Positions 45,584 through 56,540 are shown, numbered from the stretch's first letter. The stretch: 64,000 bases of DNA from Nephrocerus scutellatus (GCA_947095585.1 OX352763.1:26895462-26959461), one strand, 5' to 3'. Numbers and translations: made by a program. The notes: generated by a model not told the origin, from the letters alone.

Positions 45584-47400
45584 CCAACGATGTCAATATC
45601 GTCTGCCTAAGCCAGTATCTGAATGGAGTTATAGAGGATTGTTCCTCTCGCTCTTACGTTAGAGTTTTGGATCACTTTCTCCAACGCCAGGTTGAAGAGG
45701 ACGCAGGCCAGTCCATCCCCTTGTCGGAGCCCGTTATAGATGTTGAATGGGCTTGATAGTGATTCGGATATTTTTACTTGACTTATAACATTGGTCATGT
45801 TGTTAACCTACATAGTCGTGTCAGTTTATTTGGGATGCCGAATTCTCTCATGGCTTTATAAAGTTATTCTCTGGCGGCTTTAAAGTCTATAAACATATGG
45901 TGTAGTGAGTTTTGAAACTCTTGACATTTTTCCATCACCTGCCTTAGGGTGTAAATCTGATCAGTTGTTGATTTGGCTGGGATGAAGCCACACTGGTATG
46001 GATCAATGATGACTTTAGCGTATGGGGCTATCCTGTCTTGAAGGATAGATGAGAAAATCTTAGACGCGGTGCTCAAAAACGTTATACCACGATAACTGCT
46101 GCATGTTGTGAGATCTCCTTTCTTATGTATGGGGCACAGGATGCCTCTTCGCCAGTCTTCCTCTCATACTTGCACTAATTTCTTGGTGTAATGTGGGGCC
46201 TCCAATTTTTATCAGTGCCGCTGCAATCTCATCAGATCGGTCTTTGTTCTCCAATTCCTCAGTTAACGAGCCATTTAGCAACTCATGAAAGGGCTCTTCC
46301 AATCGCTCTAAGATGCCTTTGAGATCGGCGATAAGATTACCATATCCATATCGTTGCGAAGGCCAGCCGTCTTGACTCGATTCTGATTCGCGGATGCTGT
46401 CTTTCTTGATGATGCAATCCACGCTCGGAGCACCATACCAACAAGATAGTGGTCCGAGTCGGTGTTGGCACCTCGGTACGTTCTTACCGTCATTAGGTTC
46501 GGGTTGTTGCGGCGGTCTATCAACATGTGGTCTATCTGGTTGCGAGTGGCTCCAACAGGCGATACCCAGGTAGGTGTGTGGATATTTTTACGCGCAAATC
46601 TTGTACTCGCAACAACCAAATTATTTCTTGCTGCCATCTCTATGACTCGTTGTCCATTCTCATTAGTGTAAGCTATCGGTTCCAATTTACTGCCTGAATA
46701 CTGGCTCCCTACCTATTTTAGCATTTAGCAGAATGATTTTTACATCATACTGAGTGCAGGCATGGAGTTCCCGTTCGACTGATTCAAAGAATTCTTCTCT
46801 GGGGGAATCCTCTGTAGCTGCGTGAACGTTTATGAGGCTTATGTTTTTAAATCTGGCCCGCACGCGAAGGGTGCATAGCCGTTCATTTACTGCTTTAAAG
46901 CCGATTACGGTGGGTTTCATTCTTTTGCTGACTGGAAACCCCACCCCACGAGCACATGATGTCTTGGATGACATCTGTAATATATGTCATATTCTGATTT
47001 TTGTAAGACAGCATTCCCCGTCCACCGCATCTCCTGGATTGCTGTTATGTCAGCCTTTAGACCCTGAAGACAGGGTATCGGCTAGCTGCTGTGCATCTCG
47101 AGCTCCATACAGTGAGCGTACGTTCCACGAGAAAATTCTTAAATCGTTTAGCCGTTTTCGTTGCCGTGGTCATCGTCGTTCATCAGTGTATATGTGGGTT
47201 CCGTAATTTTTTTTTTTCATTTGTGTCCAAAAATATACATGCACAACACAAATGGTCGCGAGAAGCTAGGCCTTGGACCGCAACGGTCTGTCGCGCCGAA
47301 TATTATTAATAGTTGTTTTTACGGGCGAGGTTATTGGCCTCGCGCCAACCTTACTTTGAAGTGACTTGCTCGATCATTCATGTTTTCCTGTATTGGAGGA
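45584..47400 (-). mobile_element. Family A non-LTR retrotransposon: endonuclease and RT, antisense
   Basis: This is the most complete family A copy. From the right (5') end, about 47150-46980 encodes the endonuclease start across a frame change (RIFSWNVRSLYGARDAQQLA). 46974-46687 and 46685-46308 continue the APE endonuclease (ISLINVHAATEDSPREEFFE, RNQIDHMLIDRRNNPNLMTV, YRGANTDSDHYLVGMVLRA). 46290-46100 is the linker, and 46076-45864 and 45798-45607 are RT (LSTASKIFSSILQDRIAPYA, HHMFIDFKAARE, NGLRQGDGLACVLFNLALEK). It stops just after the catalytic ADDIDIVGRN (45617-45585), where family B sequence begins. Frameshifts separate every block. A poly-T run at 47209-47218 lies near the 5' end. Confidence 0.85.
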
Positions 47401-49254
47401 AAATTACCGGCGGCCACCTCGTACTTCCAGCAGTCAGAGATATTTACGGCCACCTGCAATTCTAGAGCATTCTGTGTTATTCGCCCTATTCTGCTGATGG
47501 CTGACCGCCGAACTTTAAAAAGCCTTAATTTCGTTACAATAAAATTAAATTTATCAAGGAGCCACTATGTTTTCTATATTTTATAAATTAAGCATACAAA
47601 GGACGCCAAAGAAGTGCCATTTCTATCGCTCAAACGCCAACAAGTGCCTTTAATACCGTGCCGCAATTTCCGTGCATAACTCTCACGTAATTTTAACAAC
47701 CTCATAACTTGCAAAATAATGTTTAGAAAATGTACTTCCTCTTATTATTAGATAAATAATAATAATTACTAAATAGCAACCATTTAAAAAAAACAGTTAA
47801 GTTATGTCTATTCCTTAACGAACATTAAAAGCACGCGCCATATCACTGCAATCTCGACCATCGTCTCATATACTCATCATGAGATGTGAAAAGAAGTCCA
47901 GCAAGCAACAACTAATAGCAGAAGCAAACACGATCAGCTCCAGCCTCCGCTGGAAATCGATGCAATTGCGCTCTGTTAATTTATTGGTTTAGCTGAGCTG
48001 AGCTGAGCTAGCAGGTTCAACAGAATGCACTATCGGCGGACACACTTGCGTTCGCGCCTCATGCAATTAATTATTATGTGTACTTACGTGTATGTACGAA
48101 TGCATATAAAACAAAATATATATCGCCAGACTCTAACCTGAATCCGTTGGTCAGCAATTACTTCTTAATAGTAATAATATTGTGGAACGCGGTGGAAGGC
48201 GAGCTTGTCATAATTTAAAGCAAATTAGACAACTTCCGCTCGTTTTGTTAGATAACTGAATGAAAAAGTTGGCTTTGCTGCGTGTGTGTGTGATGGTTCA
48301 ATATGTTTATAAAGCACTAGTTTTGATGATAAAGTTTTCACTGAAATCATGGATCGCCATAACATAATTTTGCACAATGCTTTCCCCTCTCTTCCCATTT
48401 ATTTAAATTTTCTTCAATGTTATTTTGCATATCGAAAAGCAATTAAATAGGTGTGTGTGTGAATTTAATCAAAATACCCTCTTACTCGCTAATTAACTGA
48501 AAAATATTGTTTTCTATGTTCACCTACAAGCTTACAACGCAATTATTTCATGCAATGCAGGGCAGTGTGTGTACGGGAATAACCAGTTGATGGTGGTTCT
48601 ACATGAATGACCACGATAAATATACAGAAGGTACACGCAGGCAGGTGTGTCAACAGGTTGCTAATAAAAAATTCTAAGTTGTTCTAAGCTGTGGGCAACT
48701 GCGTAAAGTTTTTTTTTTTCTATTTAGAGCAAAACTAGCAAATCATGTTGATCAAGTGCTAGTTTTTTGTTGGAATCGTCTGAATGATTAAATCGTAGGG
48801 TACTTACAGCAGAGCGGCCAAATGGAGCATTTCATTTGAAATTCGCCGTTATAATTTACAAACATTCTCATCTACTAACAATGCTTATGACCAAGAAGTT
48901 TTAACCAATATGAAGAAAAACCAGTACAACAACCACAATAAAAATGTTTGTAAAATAATACCGAATTACAACTCTTGTCGATGTTCTAAACGGCAATAAA
49001 CAACATATTGTTACGAAAATGTAAATGTTATGAACAGGCACCTTTTAGTACTGCTAAGAGCACTGCAAACAGCAGAATTACGAAACTAATGAAAATCCTG
49101 GTATATGTCCTAACTTTCGTAACAATATTTTTAATGAAAGTAGTAATGTTCCATACTATTTTAGTACATACGGAAGGTTTCTCCTTAAAAAAATACCTTC
49201 TAAATGAATTCTTCTTTCTAAAATATGCAATTTAATTCTCTAAAGATTAATATA
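47401..49254. other. Long unassigned stretch
   Basis: About 1.85 kb, AT-rich. GCTGAGCTGAGCTGAGCTAG at 47991 is a short direct repeat. It looks largely single-copy, but no exon is recognisable. Confidence 0.4.
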
Positions 49255-49985
49255 CAAAATAAACAAATATATACGAAAAGCTATTTATCGGTGATTTGTA
49301 TTCCAGGCAAATAATTGTTTCTTTTGGAGTACCTGAAGGTTCTCATCTGGGCCCCGTCCTCTTTTTGCTCTTTGTATATGATTTACCGAAGATTTTAAAA
49401 TGTTGCTTATGTCTGAGTATACCGATGATTTAAAATTTTTCGCTACTATAAGTAATTTTGATAATTCTGAACGCTTTCAGATCGATGAAATTAATTTTTC
49501 AAGTTGGTATCAATGGTATCACCTTAAATATTTCTTAATGTGCTAATACTACTTTTCATAGAATAAAATTTCCTATTTATATATTTATACTTTGAATAAC
49601 TTTATTCTTTTAAGAGTTGAGCAATTTAAGGATCTTGCAGTAATTTTTGACAAGAGTCTTTCATTTGATCATCATATGAATTATGTTTGTTACCAAATCT
49701 AGTTCGCTTTTAGGATTTATAAAGCGTAATTGTCTTGTTTTTAAAGAGCCTTACACATTGAAAAGTATTTATTGCAGTCTTGTCCGTCCTATTCTAAAAT
49801 ATTGTAGTGTTATCTGGAGTCCTCATACGGTGGTTGGTTACTCGCGTATTGAGAAAATTCATAGACATTTTTTCCGTTTTGCTCTCCATTTAGCTCTTTT
49901 CATCTTCCACCTTATGTCTTCTTATAGGTCTTCAATCTTTAGACATCCAGTTTATCAATTTTGAATTAAGACCCAAAGCTCTGCC
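49255..49985 (+). mobile_element. Non-LTR retrotransposon RT fragment (family E), sense
   Basis: The + strand reads FGVPEGSHLGPVLFLLFVYD at about 49325, then the catalytic region (decayed YTDDLKFF), an LRVEQFKDLAVIFDKSLSFD-like segment at about 49610 and, at 49683-49964, SLVRPILKYCSVIWSPHTVV plus RIEKIHRHFFRFA. Frames shift repeatedly. The first about 75 bases (ATATACGAAAAGCTATTTAT...) recur at 51.01-51.08 kb. Confidence 0.75.
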
Positions 49986-50600
49986 GTAAAGACGTCTAGT
50001 GGCCCACATAACCCCAGTGTCAGGCTTCATTACGGACCTGATATGAGCATTCCAGCTAAGCTATTTGTCAAAGATGACTCCGAGGTATTTAACATCACTG
50101 GAATAAAGTTAAGTGGTGCCTTTGATGATGACAGGTTCTAGATTGACCAGTCTTCTTTTTGTAAAAGGCACTAGAACAGGTTTGCAAGAATTAATGGATA
50201 GTCCTTCACTGCTGCACCATTCCAAAACGTGAAGTAAAGAACCTGGACAATAGAAATGGTCCTGCTGTGTTTAGCTCTTATAAGAAATCATTAAGTCATC
50301 CGCATAACCAATAGCTATGTAGGCTGATCTCTGTTTATCAACTAGAATTTTGTCGATGACTAGTGACCACAGAAGGAGAGAAAAGACTCCTCTTTGGGGA
50401 AAACCCATTACTTCGGTCACAGGAAGTCCTCAAGAGCAGGAAGTACTATCTCGACTTTCAAACATGGGCCATATTCATTGGTTGATCGAGTCCTCGATAC
50501 CTCTGTTACTGATTGCTCTTGCTATTCAGTCGTATTATCTAGTTCTCTAACTATCTAGTCAGCCTCTAATAATTATGTCAATGAGTCTCTCCATAGTATT
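49986..50600 (-). mobile_element. Non-LTR retrotransposon RT fragment (family F), antisense
   Basis: The minus strand gives MGFPQRGVFSLLLWSLVIDK and, after more sequence, IGYADDLMIS with the catalytic YADD at 50295-50306. Related to the antisense element at 56.5-57.2 kb, which has the same CTTGTAGTGACCACAGAAGG. Truncated and without continuous frame. It lies tail to tail with the + strand fragment on its left. Confidence 0.75.
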
Positions 50601-50868
50601 AAAGAAAACAAACAAAAATTTCAACCCTGTATGTGGAGCACTTTCATAAATTGCTTAATGCCCAGCTAACTGAGGATTTGGAGGCTCCATCAATGAACGA
50701 AGACCACACTATGCTGTTGCCACCAAGCATAGACGAAGTTAGCAGAGCGATAAATCGGATCAAAAATAATAAGGCCCCGGGATGGTATCCCAGTGGAGCT
50801 GATTAAAACAGGAGGCCCGCAATACACCAATCAATTCATGAACCCCCTGATATTGTTTAGAAAGGACC
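50601..50868 (+). mobile_element. Family A RT fragment, sense
   Basis: The + strand reads HFHKLLNAQLTEDLEAPSMN, SIDEVSRAINRIKNNKAPGW and then loses frame. It corresponds to the pre-RT region seen antisense at 12.6 kb (GAGGAATCGGAGGCTCCACT-type sequence). Confidence 0.75.
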
Positions 50869-51006
50869 TCAAAGAACACGCGACACGCGTCATACTTGTA
50901 ATATTAAAAATGTTATTTTAGACCTAGACACTCACAAAATTTCAGCTCTCTAGATAGAAAATGCAGACAAAAAGGTGTCAAGTCAAGTTAAATAGAAGCT
51001 TTTAAT
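50869..51006 (-). repeat. Single inverted copy of the 39.3-kb tandem repeat
   Basis: Reverse complement: TAACTTGACTTGACACCTTT, then GAGAGCTGAAATTTTGTGAG, TGTCTAGGTCTAAAATAACA and GACGCGTGTCGCGTG. It matches the unit at 39.24-39.45 kb with one internal deletion. It sits directly between two retroelement fragments. Confidence 0.8.
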
Positions 51007-51620
51007 AAACAAATATATACGAAAAGGTATTTATCGGTGACTTGTATTCCAGGCAAATAATTCTTTCTTCTGCAGTACCTCAATTCCAACGCTCATTCAC
51101 AATGACATTCCAACAGTCAGCTCTATAGACAAGGCCAATCTGCTTGCTTCACATTTGGCAGCTAGCTCCACGCTACCAGATAGCGCGTTGTCACTGCGGG
51201 TACTTGCAAGATTCGAATCCTCTATGGGAGACAGATTTACTTTCGTACTGGTCAAGTGGCTAGAGTATTAAATGATCTCAACATTCATAAATCTGCTGGG
51301 CCTGATGGTATTCCCGCTATAGTTTTGAAGAAGTGTTCTTCAACGTTGGCATTGTCACTGCGCAGGCTTTTCCATTTCTCTTATTCTTCTGGAGTCGTCC
51401 CAAATAATTGGAAAACAGCGTTTATCCAGCCTGTTCCTAAAAAAGGCGAACCGTCATCTCTTTCCTCGTACCGACCCATTGCGCTAACATCCATGCTTTC
51501 CAAGGTCATGGAAACGCTGATCCTTGTATCAAGTGAAATCCTTAGCGACCAGCAGTACGGTTTTCGTAGGCAACGCTCTACAGGTGACTTGATGGCTTAT
51601 CTCCCTTGTGTTAAGTTGGA
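51007..51620 (+). mobile_element. Jockey-like RT N-terminal fragment, sense
   Basis: After about 70 bases shared with 49.26 kb, the + strand reads IPTLIHNDIPTVSSIDKANL, LASHLAASSTLPDSALSLRV, then LNDLNIHKSAGPDGIPAIVL, VPNNWKTAFIQPVPKKGEPS, SSYRPIALTSMLSKVMETLI and SDQQYGFRRQRSTGDLMAYL. This is the linker and first RT motifs of a jockey-type element, unusually well preserved. The frame from 51256 is open to 51717, but homology ends at about 51603 (DLMAYL), before the catalytic box. Confidence 0.85.
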
Positions 51621-53179
51621 AACTTATGTAGTTTCTACTTCACTTATTGTTCTACCGAAAACAACAACCCAAGTGCTCTTGCACGAGAGAGAACATAGAA
51701 GAATGTCGTCTCATTAGAAATGTTAGATGACAATTATCATTTATTATTATTAGAAGCCATATAACTGCTGCTGTCTTGTTTGTAGAAGATAAAGATTTAA
51801 AAAGAAAACAACAGCAAGTGCAGTTGAGTGTAATTTCAACTTAATGGAAGGCATCAAATATATTAACCTTGCTGATTGGTTCTTACAGATTTTATCTTTG
51901 AAAATATTTGACACCATTATCACTTTTATCAATAAGTTTTTTTTCTACCCTGTCAAACCTGCCCACATAGGAGTTTTTTTTCTGGCGAAGCTCAATAGAA
52001 AGGAATTTCAATTAGAATTTTCGTCTATCGAGTCTTTGAAACTGTGATAACAATGTCTACGTTTATATCACAGCTTAATTAACAATGCTACACGCAAATG
52101 ACTGTTGTAGCAACGGTATAAATGCGACATAGTCATACCTTAGCTAAAGTAGCCATCAGTGTCTGTTATTTGACAAGTTATCGTTTGATTACGAGCAGAA
52201 AATGATTAACCCTTTTTCTACGTCATTATTATTGCGAGTACGAAGGGCAAAGCTTATATTCAGAGGACATGAAAATTGTTCAGCGAACGTGTGTACATTT
52301 GTACGTTTGTTTGTCGTGTCGTATATCTCGGCTTCTACCCGTCAAAATTTGATGGGACAATTTTTAAAACAATTGGTTAGCGCTCGGCTTGTGATGGTGT
52401 AATTTTTTCATTCATGGGGTTACTACCCCTGAGGAAACTGAGAAAAATACTAAATCTGCGCATCGCTATCGATTTTTTTAAGCCTAAAGGTTTGCAAAGT
52501 TAAATGCGGTTTTTTCAGTCTATTTCAGATATCGCTTATGACTGAAAGACCTATCGCTTATTAATCAAAGAGGTACATTTAACGTGGCATACTATTATGC
52601 TTTTAAGATAAATTAGTTTTAAGACTGAATTACAACTAAATATACATGTATAGTCACTCGCATAGCTCGTGTGTCTATAGTAGTGGGAAGTTTTTGGTAG
52701 GAATTCGTATATCTCGGCTTCTATCAGTCAGAATTTAATTGGACTAATTTTAAAACAATTGTGACGCTTGTGGCGCGTCTGGCGCGTGTTAAAAAAAATT
52801 TTTGTTCTAAAAACAAAGTTTTTTAAAAAAAATTAAAACAAGTTTTTTTAAGAAATAAAAAAATTCCCCAAAAAATAAGAAAATATTTTTTGTTTTAAGT
52901 TTTACTTACAATGAATTGCTTGCATTTGCTGATGTTAAAAACATTTTCGAAAAAACAACAACTAAAGGGACTCACTTTTTAAATAAATAAAATATTTAAC
53001 AGATATGCAACGCTGTTTGGGAAGTGAGGCATATCCATTTTCTCCGTAATTACATTCAATTTATTTGCAATGTTAACATGAAAAGTGTTATTAAATAAAT
53101 AAATAACAAAAAAAAGGAACGACAAAATTTTCAAAATTACAAGAGAGACCAAATCGCGCCGCACAAAAACGAGTGCAAA
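51621..53179. other. Unassigned stretch with a diverged direct repeat
   Basis: GTATATCTCGGCTTCTA followed by related sequence occurs at 52320 and 52708 (about 75-80 bp each, both continuing to TTTTAAAACAATTG). The second runs into GACGCTTGTGGCGCGTCTGG, similar to the GCGTGT segment of the 39-kb repeat. No gene recognised up to the exon at 53180. Confidence 0.45.
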
Positions 53180-53356
53180 ATGTTCGATATACCACCAAAA
53201 TGTCCAGCGCTGGCCAATAAATTAACTGGATTTTTTGGCTGGCGACACACATATCGGGTGTCCGCGAAACACGAAGGCATCACACATTCGTACCTGCAAA
53301 AGTCATACTCGCTGACGCTGCCGAAGAGGCCGCCATCGCCATTTTGCTGCACACAG
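53180..53356 (+). CDS. Candidate alternative first coding exon of bazooka (59 codons)
   Basis: An ATG in good context (GCAAAATGTTC) opens a 59-codon frame with balanced amino-acid use, unlike the surrounding AT-rich DNA. It reads MFDIPPKCPALANKLTGFFG, WRHTYRVSAKHEGITHSYLQ, KSYSLTLPKRPPSPFCCTQ. It ends exactly at a strong donor, CACAG|GTAATT (GT at 53357-53358). The exon ends in phase 0, and the first recognised baz exon at 58889 also starts in phase 0, so the two could splice to give ...FCCTQ-EPDSWVAVHHLQ. That would replace the first ~40 residues of the Par-3 N-terminal domain. What I see: ATG, coding-like composition, donor and matching phase. What I infer: linkage to baz. It could instead belong to an unrelated transcript. 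Confidence 0.55.
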
Positions 53357-53479
53357 GTAATTTATTAGTAAATGCATTTCCGTTTTCATTTGTTACGAAA
53401 TTTAACGACAAACTAACGGGTTGCGCTTAATATCGTGTAATTACGTATTGATTTTATATTTATGTTGTGAATGTGAAAT

Positions 53480-54215
53480 ACGAGGGGTGCCGTAAATGTT
53501 TTTAGAAAATAGTAATACATACTAGTGTTTTCCGATGCAATCTCTATGTCAGTCAAAAAGTTTAACAATTTTTGGGGGTTATGTTTCTCAAACGCGAACG
53601 ACGATCACTCAAAGACGAGCCCGCGAAGGTCGTCCAAAAACAGCTGTTGTGCCAGAAAACATCGATGCTGTGAGAAAACTGATTGAAGAGGATCGTCATG
53701 TGACTTATCGGGAAATCGAAGCATGCATAGGGATTAGTAACACCAGCGTATATACGGTCTTACATCAAGATTTAAAGGTGCGGAAGCTATGTGCACGTTC
53801 GATTCCACATTTTTTGACAGACGCACAAAAAAAGGTTCGTGTCGATTGGTGCCGCCAAATGTGAAAAGTTCGTTGAAGGTACTTCCAAAAACGTATACAA
53901 GATCGTGACAGGTGACGAGTCATGGATATTTGCGTATGAGCCGGAAAGAAAAGGGCAATCGGCTGTTTGGGTCTTCCAATTCGAAGAAAATCCCACAAAA
54001 GTTGTGCGAGCTCGGAACGTTCGGAAGCAAATGGGCGTGTTTCTTCACGAAAACCGGTCATGTGGCTACTGTGGCTCTTGAAAAACAAAAGACAGTCAAT
54101 TCAGGTTGGTGTACGACCATTTGTTTGCCTGAGGTTTTCAACAAATTGAGAGAAAACAACCCAAAACGGCGAATCATTTTGCATCACGATAATGCAAGCT
54201 CAAACACATCATATT
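53480..54215 (+). mobile_element. Mariner element, 5' three-quarters, decayed
   Basis: The left end is TACGAGGGGTGCCGTAAATG. Transposase is read across frameshifts: TQRRAREGRPKTAVVPENID, AVRKLIEEDRHVTYREIEAC, IGISNTSVYTVLHQDLKVRK, LTDAQKKVRVDWCRQM. It continues in another frame with VTGDESWIFAYEPERKGQSA (first catalytic Asp in GDES), VRKQMGVFLHENR, a third frame with TGHVATVALEKQKTVNSGW and RRIILHHDNASSNTS (second Asp in HHDNA). The third catalytic residue and the right end are missing because the sequence switches to a jockey-like 3' end at about 54216. Closest in wording to DD34D mariners of the SETMAR type. Confidence 0.85.
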
Positions 54216-54415
54216 AAACATGCTCTGCCATGCTCTGTCTTTCCACATCACTATGATCCACAGACATTCAAGACACAAGCTCATAGACATCTCCTCTCTT
54301 CTTCTCCTTTTCCTTAACGCCCACGCTATGCCAAGCATATTGGCAAACATAATAAGGGTGTAAACCCCTTTTTGCGTGTGCAAATTATAAAAACAAAAAA
54401 CAAAACAAAAAAATA
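54216..54415 (+). mobile_element. 5'-truncated jockey-like 3' end with A-rich tail
   Basis: The + strand reads HALSFHITMIHRHSRHKLID then ISSLLLLFLNAHAMPSILAN, followed by a stop. It corresponds to NALSFHISMIHRHSKHKLID of the antisense copy at 3.7 kb. The end GCAAATTATAAAAAC is followed by a CAAAAAACAAAACAAAAAAA-like tail. At about 200 bp it is a typical dead-on-arrival insertion. It abuts the mariner with no gap. Confidence 0.85.
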
Positions 54416-54469
54416 TACCAGTATTTGAGCCCTGTTCCCAACAATCAAAGAAAAGATGCGTGGACAACG

Positions 54470-55327
54470 ATTTTTAAATTCTCTTTGTTAACTTCGCGTG
54501 CCCGTGGCTGGCTGACTGGCTGGCTGGTGGGCAGAATCTTGTGATCATATAAGACATTGTCTTATACTAGCTTCGATACGTTAATACTGATCCGAGACAC
54601 ATATTTGAGAGAAAGAATTAATTCCGGAGATTTCGTTTGATATCGTGCGAAAAAGTATGAACGAAATGTGAAATGGGAGAGTGTTTTGTAGTAGAATCTA
54701 TGGTACATGTATTGGAACAGTCCCAGCCTTTTTTTTTAGATAGCCTTTGTACGTAGGTTAGGTTATGTGTGTGCATAATAATTAAACGCGAATATAATCG
54801 GAAGAAATTTATATGGGAGCCCTTCGAGCCAAACTCGAAAATAATTTTAAGAAATTCATATGGGAGCTCGTCGAACCCCAGGTTTTTTTTTTTTTTTTTT
54901 TTTTATTGTAAACTTTGGGGCTCGGAGTTTCCAAAATGTTTACGAAAAGTGTTGTGCATTGGATATACACATGTGTATAAAATTTGGAGAAAATCGGGTT
55001 AATTTTTTTAAAAAAATTGTATGAGGCCTCACGAACCCGTGGCCCGGGGTCTCCAAAATTTGTACAAAAAGTGTTGTCCATCGGAGATACACACATGTGT
55101 AAAATTTAAAAAAAATCGGGTTAATTTTAATAAATTTTTTATATGGGCACCCTTATTTAAATTTTAAAAGAAAGTGTTGTCTCCGGAAATACACATGTGT
55201 GCAAAATTCAATAAAATCGGGCCTTGGGAAGTGAGTGAAAAATTGATAGCAATATTCCACGACACACCGACAGCAAACAGACAGTGAGACAAACACTCGG
55301 GCACGCGAAGTTAATATAGAGAATTTA
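54470..55327. repeat. Dispersed sub-repeat element, copy 6, with both inverted ends
   Basis: The left end TTTTAAATTCTCTTTGTTAA then CTTCGCGTGCCCGTGG is mirrored on the right by GGGCACGCGAAGTTAATATA then GAGAATTTAAAA. The only copy here with both ends of that type, about 858 bp. Inside are three inverted-orientation sub-units with ATACACATGTGTA (54964, 55088, 55189), a 22-base T run at 54883-54904 and GTGTTGTCCATCGGAGATAC. No coding capacity. Confidence 0.85.
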
Positions 55328-55369
55328 AAAAAGTAGAGTTTTCAGGTTTCCTCTTTATTGACCGTAGTC

Positions 55370-55424
55370 GGATTCGAACCTATGTCGTTTGCATGCCGTT
55401 CGGGTGCTTTTGCGGACTAAGGCA
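55370..55424 (-). repeat. tRNA-like sequence (SINE head or tRNA pseudogene)
   Basis: On the minus strand an A-box-like TGCCTTAGTCCG (55424-55413) and a consensus B box GGTTCGAATCC (55380-55370) lie at tRNA spacing. The T-stem pairs only partly and no good acceptor stem is seen. Probably a tRNA-derived SINE or pseudogene, the second such sequence in the window. Confidence 0.4.
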
Positions 55425-55440
55425 TTCTAGTGAATGTGTT

Positions 55441-56540
55441 TCTATTGATAAAATTGTATTTTCAGTTATATGGTATGTGGCGGAGCTATTCATATGATGA
55501 TTAGTTTCGTTACACCTTTACTGATAGCCTCTGTTTTAACGTGAATATCCAGGAATGCTACTACTGCGTACTCTTGGGAGTATATAGATTTTTCGTCTTT
55601 GTACGTAAATCCATATCATTTTTGTATTAATAAACCAAAAGCAAACAACAACAAAAAACAAATCATTTCTAATGTGACTTACGATTGATTGATTATTCAT
55701 GACACTTTGAACATGAACTTTTGTTCTTTGAAAAGTCTGCTGCTTTTAAAAACACTGCTGCATTTATAAGAACTAAGCTTTATCAGTTGAAATCACAAAA
55801 TTCACAAAATCACATTTCGGGGAAAAATTAGCAATACAATTAATTTGTCAAACAGTCGATCATCCTGTTGTTAGACGCATTAACCGTTTCCCTTTGCCCA
55901 TAGAATTCGTCCGCTTGTGTCAAAAAAGATTACAGTAAATATTACAGCGAACGGGCTAACTTCCTGTGTAGTGGTGTTATACAATTTTTAAAACAACGAA
56001 CAGAAACAGACAAATAAAATGCCAATTGATAGCTACGAAGAGTAATTCTTTGACCCAAATTCACCTGCAGTCGATTCAGCAGCTACCACTCCCTCTAGAA
56101 GTTGTGGACTAAAGTGTTGGTCATTGTGCTCTGTTGGTTGTTGGTGTGACCAACGTGGATGGCTGGAACAAACGGGGGAAACTTGTTGTTGAATTATGAT
56201 GCAACTTCTCGTTAAAATCAGTTGTTGTCGTTTCGGACAAAAAATGATGACCAGCTGTGATGGTGAACTTTGTTGGTTGTTGGCGTTTGCTTTGGCTGAC
56301 CATGTGAATAATTTAATTTATTGATGTACAGCGGCAAATTGTTGGCACTCCCACAACACTTACAGGTGAAGCTGTGATTGCGTATATGTTTTTTCACATT
56401 CATTAAAATGAGATTAAAAATAAAGACACAGGTCTTCAACAAATTTGAAATAAACTTTGCCTTAGTAGTAAACTAATAGTATTTTTTTTGAGACGTTGTT
56501 GTCCATACGGCCGACACTGCGACTGAAAAATTCTATTGTA
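55441..56540. other. Unassigned spacer in the putative baz intron
   Basis: Open frames on the minus strand at 56121-56442 (one with KHIRNHSFTCKCCGS, superficially zinc-finger-like) lack the full C2H2 pattern. Nothing else recognised. Confidence 0.4.

Noticed and set aside
46462..47586. Plus-strand frames of 68-124 codons
   Set aside because: Shadows of the antisense family A endonuclease.
56121..56442. Zinc-finger-like KHIRNHSFTCKCCG on the minus strand
   Set aside because: The required C2H2 spacing and second His pair are absent.
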